DNA of 64,000 nucleotides from Pseudomonas denitrificans (nom. rej.) (GTDB lineage Bacteria; Pseudomonadota; Gammaproteobacteria; Pseudomonadales; Pseudomonadaceae): NCBI RefSeq assembly GCF_008807415.1, contig NZ_CP043626.1, positions 682,001 to 746,000 of the forward strand, read 5' to 3'. Shown piece by piece: positions 63,630 to 64,000 of this stretch (position 1 is its first letter; each line of letters starts with the position of its first letter). The notes under the pieces were generated by a model. It saw only the letters and a program-made list of their open reading frames with translations, ran no database searches and was not told where the DNA came from. The position numbers and the translations under genes were made by a program.

Positions 63630-63664
63630 CCCTGCAGGGGCGCCCCATGGGCGCTCCTGCAGGG
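63630..63664. repeat. Repeat family C hairpin
   Basis: CCCTGCAGGGGCGCCCC, AT, GGGCGCTCCTGCAGGG. The arms pair over 16 bases with one mismatch. It fills the convergent gap between the PLDc_N and dihydrofolate reductase-like genes. Confidence 0.85.
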
Positions 63665-63670
63665 TGCTCC

Positions 63671-64000
63671 TCAGCCAAACCGATAATGCATCCGCACGCA
63701 GCCTGGCTCGATGACCTTGGCCGACAGCAGCGTCGGTGATACCCGCAGGCCGGTGGCGGGGAACAGCGGGAAGCCGCCGCCGATGATCTCCGGCATCACG
63801 TACACCTCCAGCTCATCCAGCGCCCCGCGCTCGAGGAAGGCCATCTGCAACTGGCCGCCGCCGAGCATCCACACGTCGCCATCCTCCAGCGCTCGCAGCT
63901 CCGCGACCAGCGCGTCGACATCGCTGCGGATTTCCAGCGGGCCCTTCGGGTCGTCGATGGGGCGAGAAGTCACCACCAGCACGCGTTGTTCGCCGTAGGG
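63671..64000 (-). CDS. Dihydrofolate reductase family protein (N-terminus beyond window)
   Basis: The C-terminal 109 residues of a leftward gene are visible and open to base 64000 (reading PYGEQRVLVVTSRPIDDPKG at the edge). The pattern VWMLGGGQLQMAFLERGALDEL is the NADPH-binding region of the RibD/dihydrofolate-reductase-like fold, followed by YVMPEIIGGGFPLFP. These proteins are NADPH-dependent reductases, but few have a known substrate. They differ from housekeeping FolA. Its start lies outside the window. Confidence 0.88.
   Translation of the reverse strand, partial: PYGEQRVLVVTSRPIDDPKGPLEIRSDVDALVAELRALEDGDVWMLGGGQLQMAFLERGALDELEVYVMPEIIGGGFPLFPATGLRVSPTLLSAKVIEPGCVRMHYRFG

Noticed and set aside
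1-64000. tRNA, rRNA, riboswitch, prophage or insertion sequence
   Set aside because: I looked for tRNA-like cloverleaf ends, phage or transposase proteins and known leader motifs and saw none that I could support.

Overview
The window is about 64 kb of high-GC chromosomal DNA from a Pseudomonas, probably of the aeruginosa / nitroreducens / citronellolis side of the genus. The evidence is protein content and gene order: fabA-fabB, a PA1611-like hybrid kinase, gpsA, the kdp cluster, selD-mnmH, a SulP/oxidoreductase/SDR/bile-acid-symporter block, an aminotransferase-GST pair, hemerythrin, folE, prmB, aroC and mtnBDC follow the order I remember for P. aeruginosa PAO1 (about PA1609-PA1685). It is mostly core genome. 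I see no tRNA or rRNA gene, prophage, insertion sequence or CRISPR array.

Layout. 1-9.5 kb: a partial GNAT acetyltransferase; fabA-fabB (unsaturated fatty acid synthesis) with a DesT/FabR-like palindrome upstream; a tight leftward operon of TonB receptor, periplasmic binding protein and hybrid sensor kinase; gpsA, a DUF4389 protein and sixA. 9.5-19.8 kb: an acyl-CoA synthetase and thioesterase behind a perfect 24-bp palindrome; an AraC regulator and LysE exporter; two alpha/beta hydrolases; a DUF4892 protein; an AI-2E family transporter; a CynX-like MFS transporter with its FadR-type regulator. 19.9-22.7 kb: a frameshifted EF-hand protein beside a two-component system whose sensor loop is nearly half proline. 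22.9-31.1 kb: kdpFABC (high-affinity K+ pump) and kdpDE. 31.3-42 kb: patatin, selD-mnmH (tRNA selenation), a GFA protein, a lipoprotein, a flavin reductase-like protein, a chemoreceptor, SulP and an NADPH oxidoreductase. 42-50.7 kb: an SDR, a bile-acid-type symporter, a frameshifted AAA ATPase, BenE, a LysE exporter, MarR, an aminotransferase and a GST. 51-64 kb: hemerythrin with an Anr-like box, a two-Cache periplasmic protein, folE, an HxlR/carboxymuconolactone-decarboxylase-like pair with twin operators, Smr, isochorismatase-like, prmB, aroC, and an MFS gene overlapping the methionine-salvage genes mtnB, mtnD and mtnC.

The spaces between genes carry at least four families of hairpin-forming repeats (called A-D here). 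They fill most gaps between convergent genes, and family D has entered the kdp and mtn operons. Two genes are broken by three single-base losses, each in a C-run of the coding strand, which is either real decay or a systematic assembly error. The H2-T6SS cluster that I recall between the GST and hemerythrin genes in PAO1 is absent.

No wholly new system can be proven from sequence alone. The best candidates for unexplored biology are the receptor / binding-protein / hybrid-kinase relay (2462-7405), the EF-hand plus proline-loop kinase locus (19908-22665) and the hemerythrin plus Cache pair (50914-52449).
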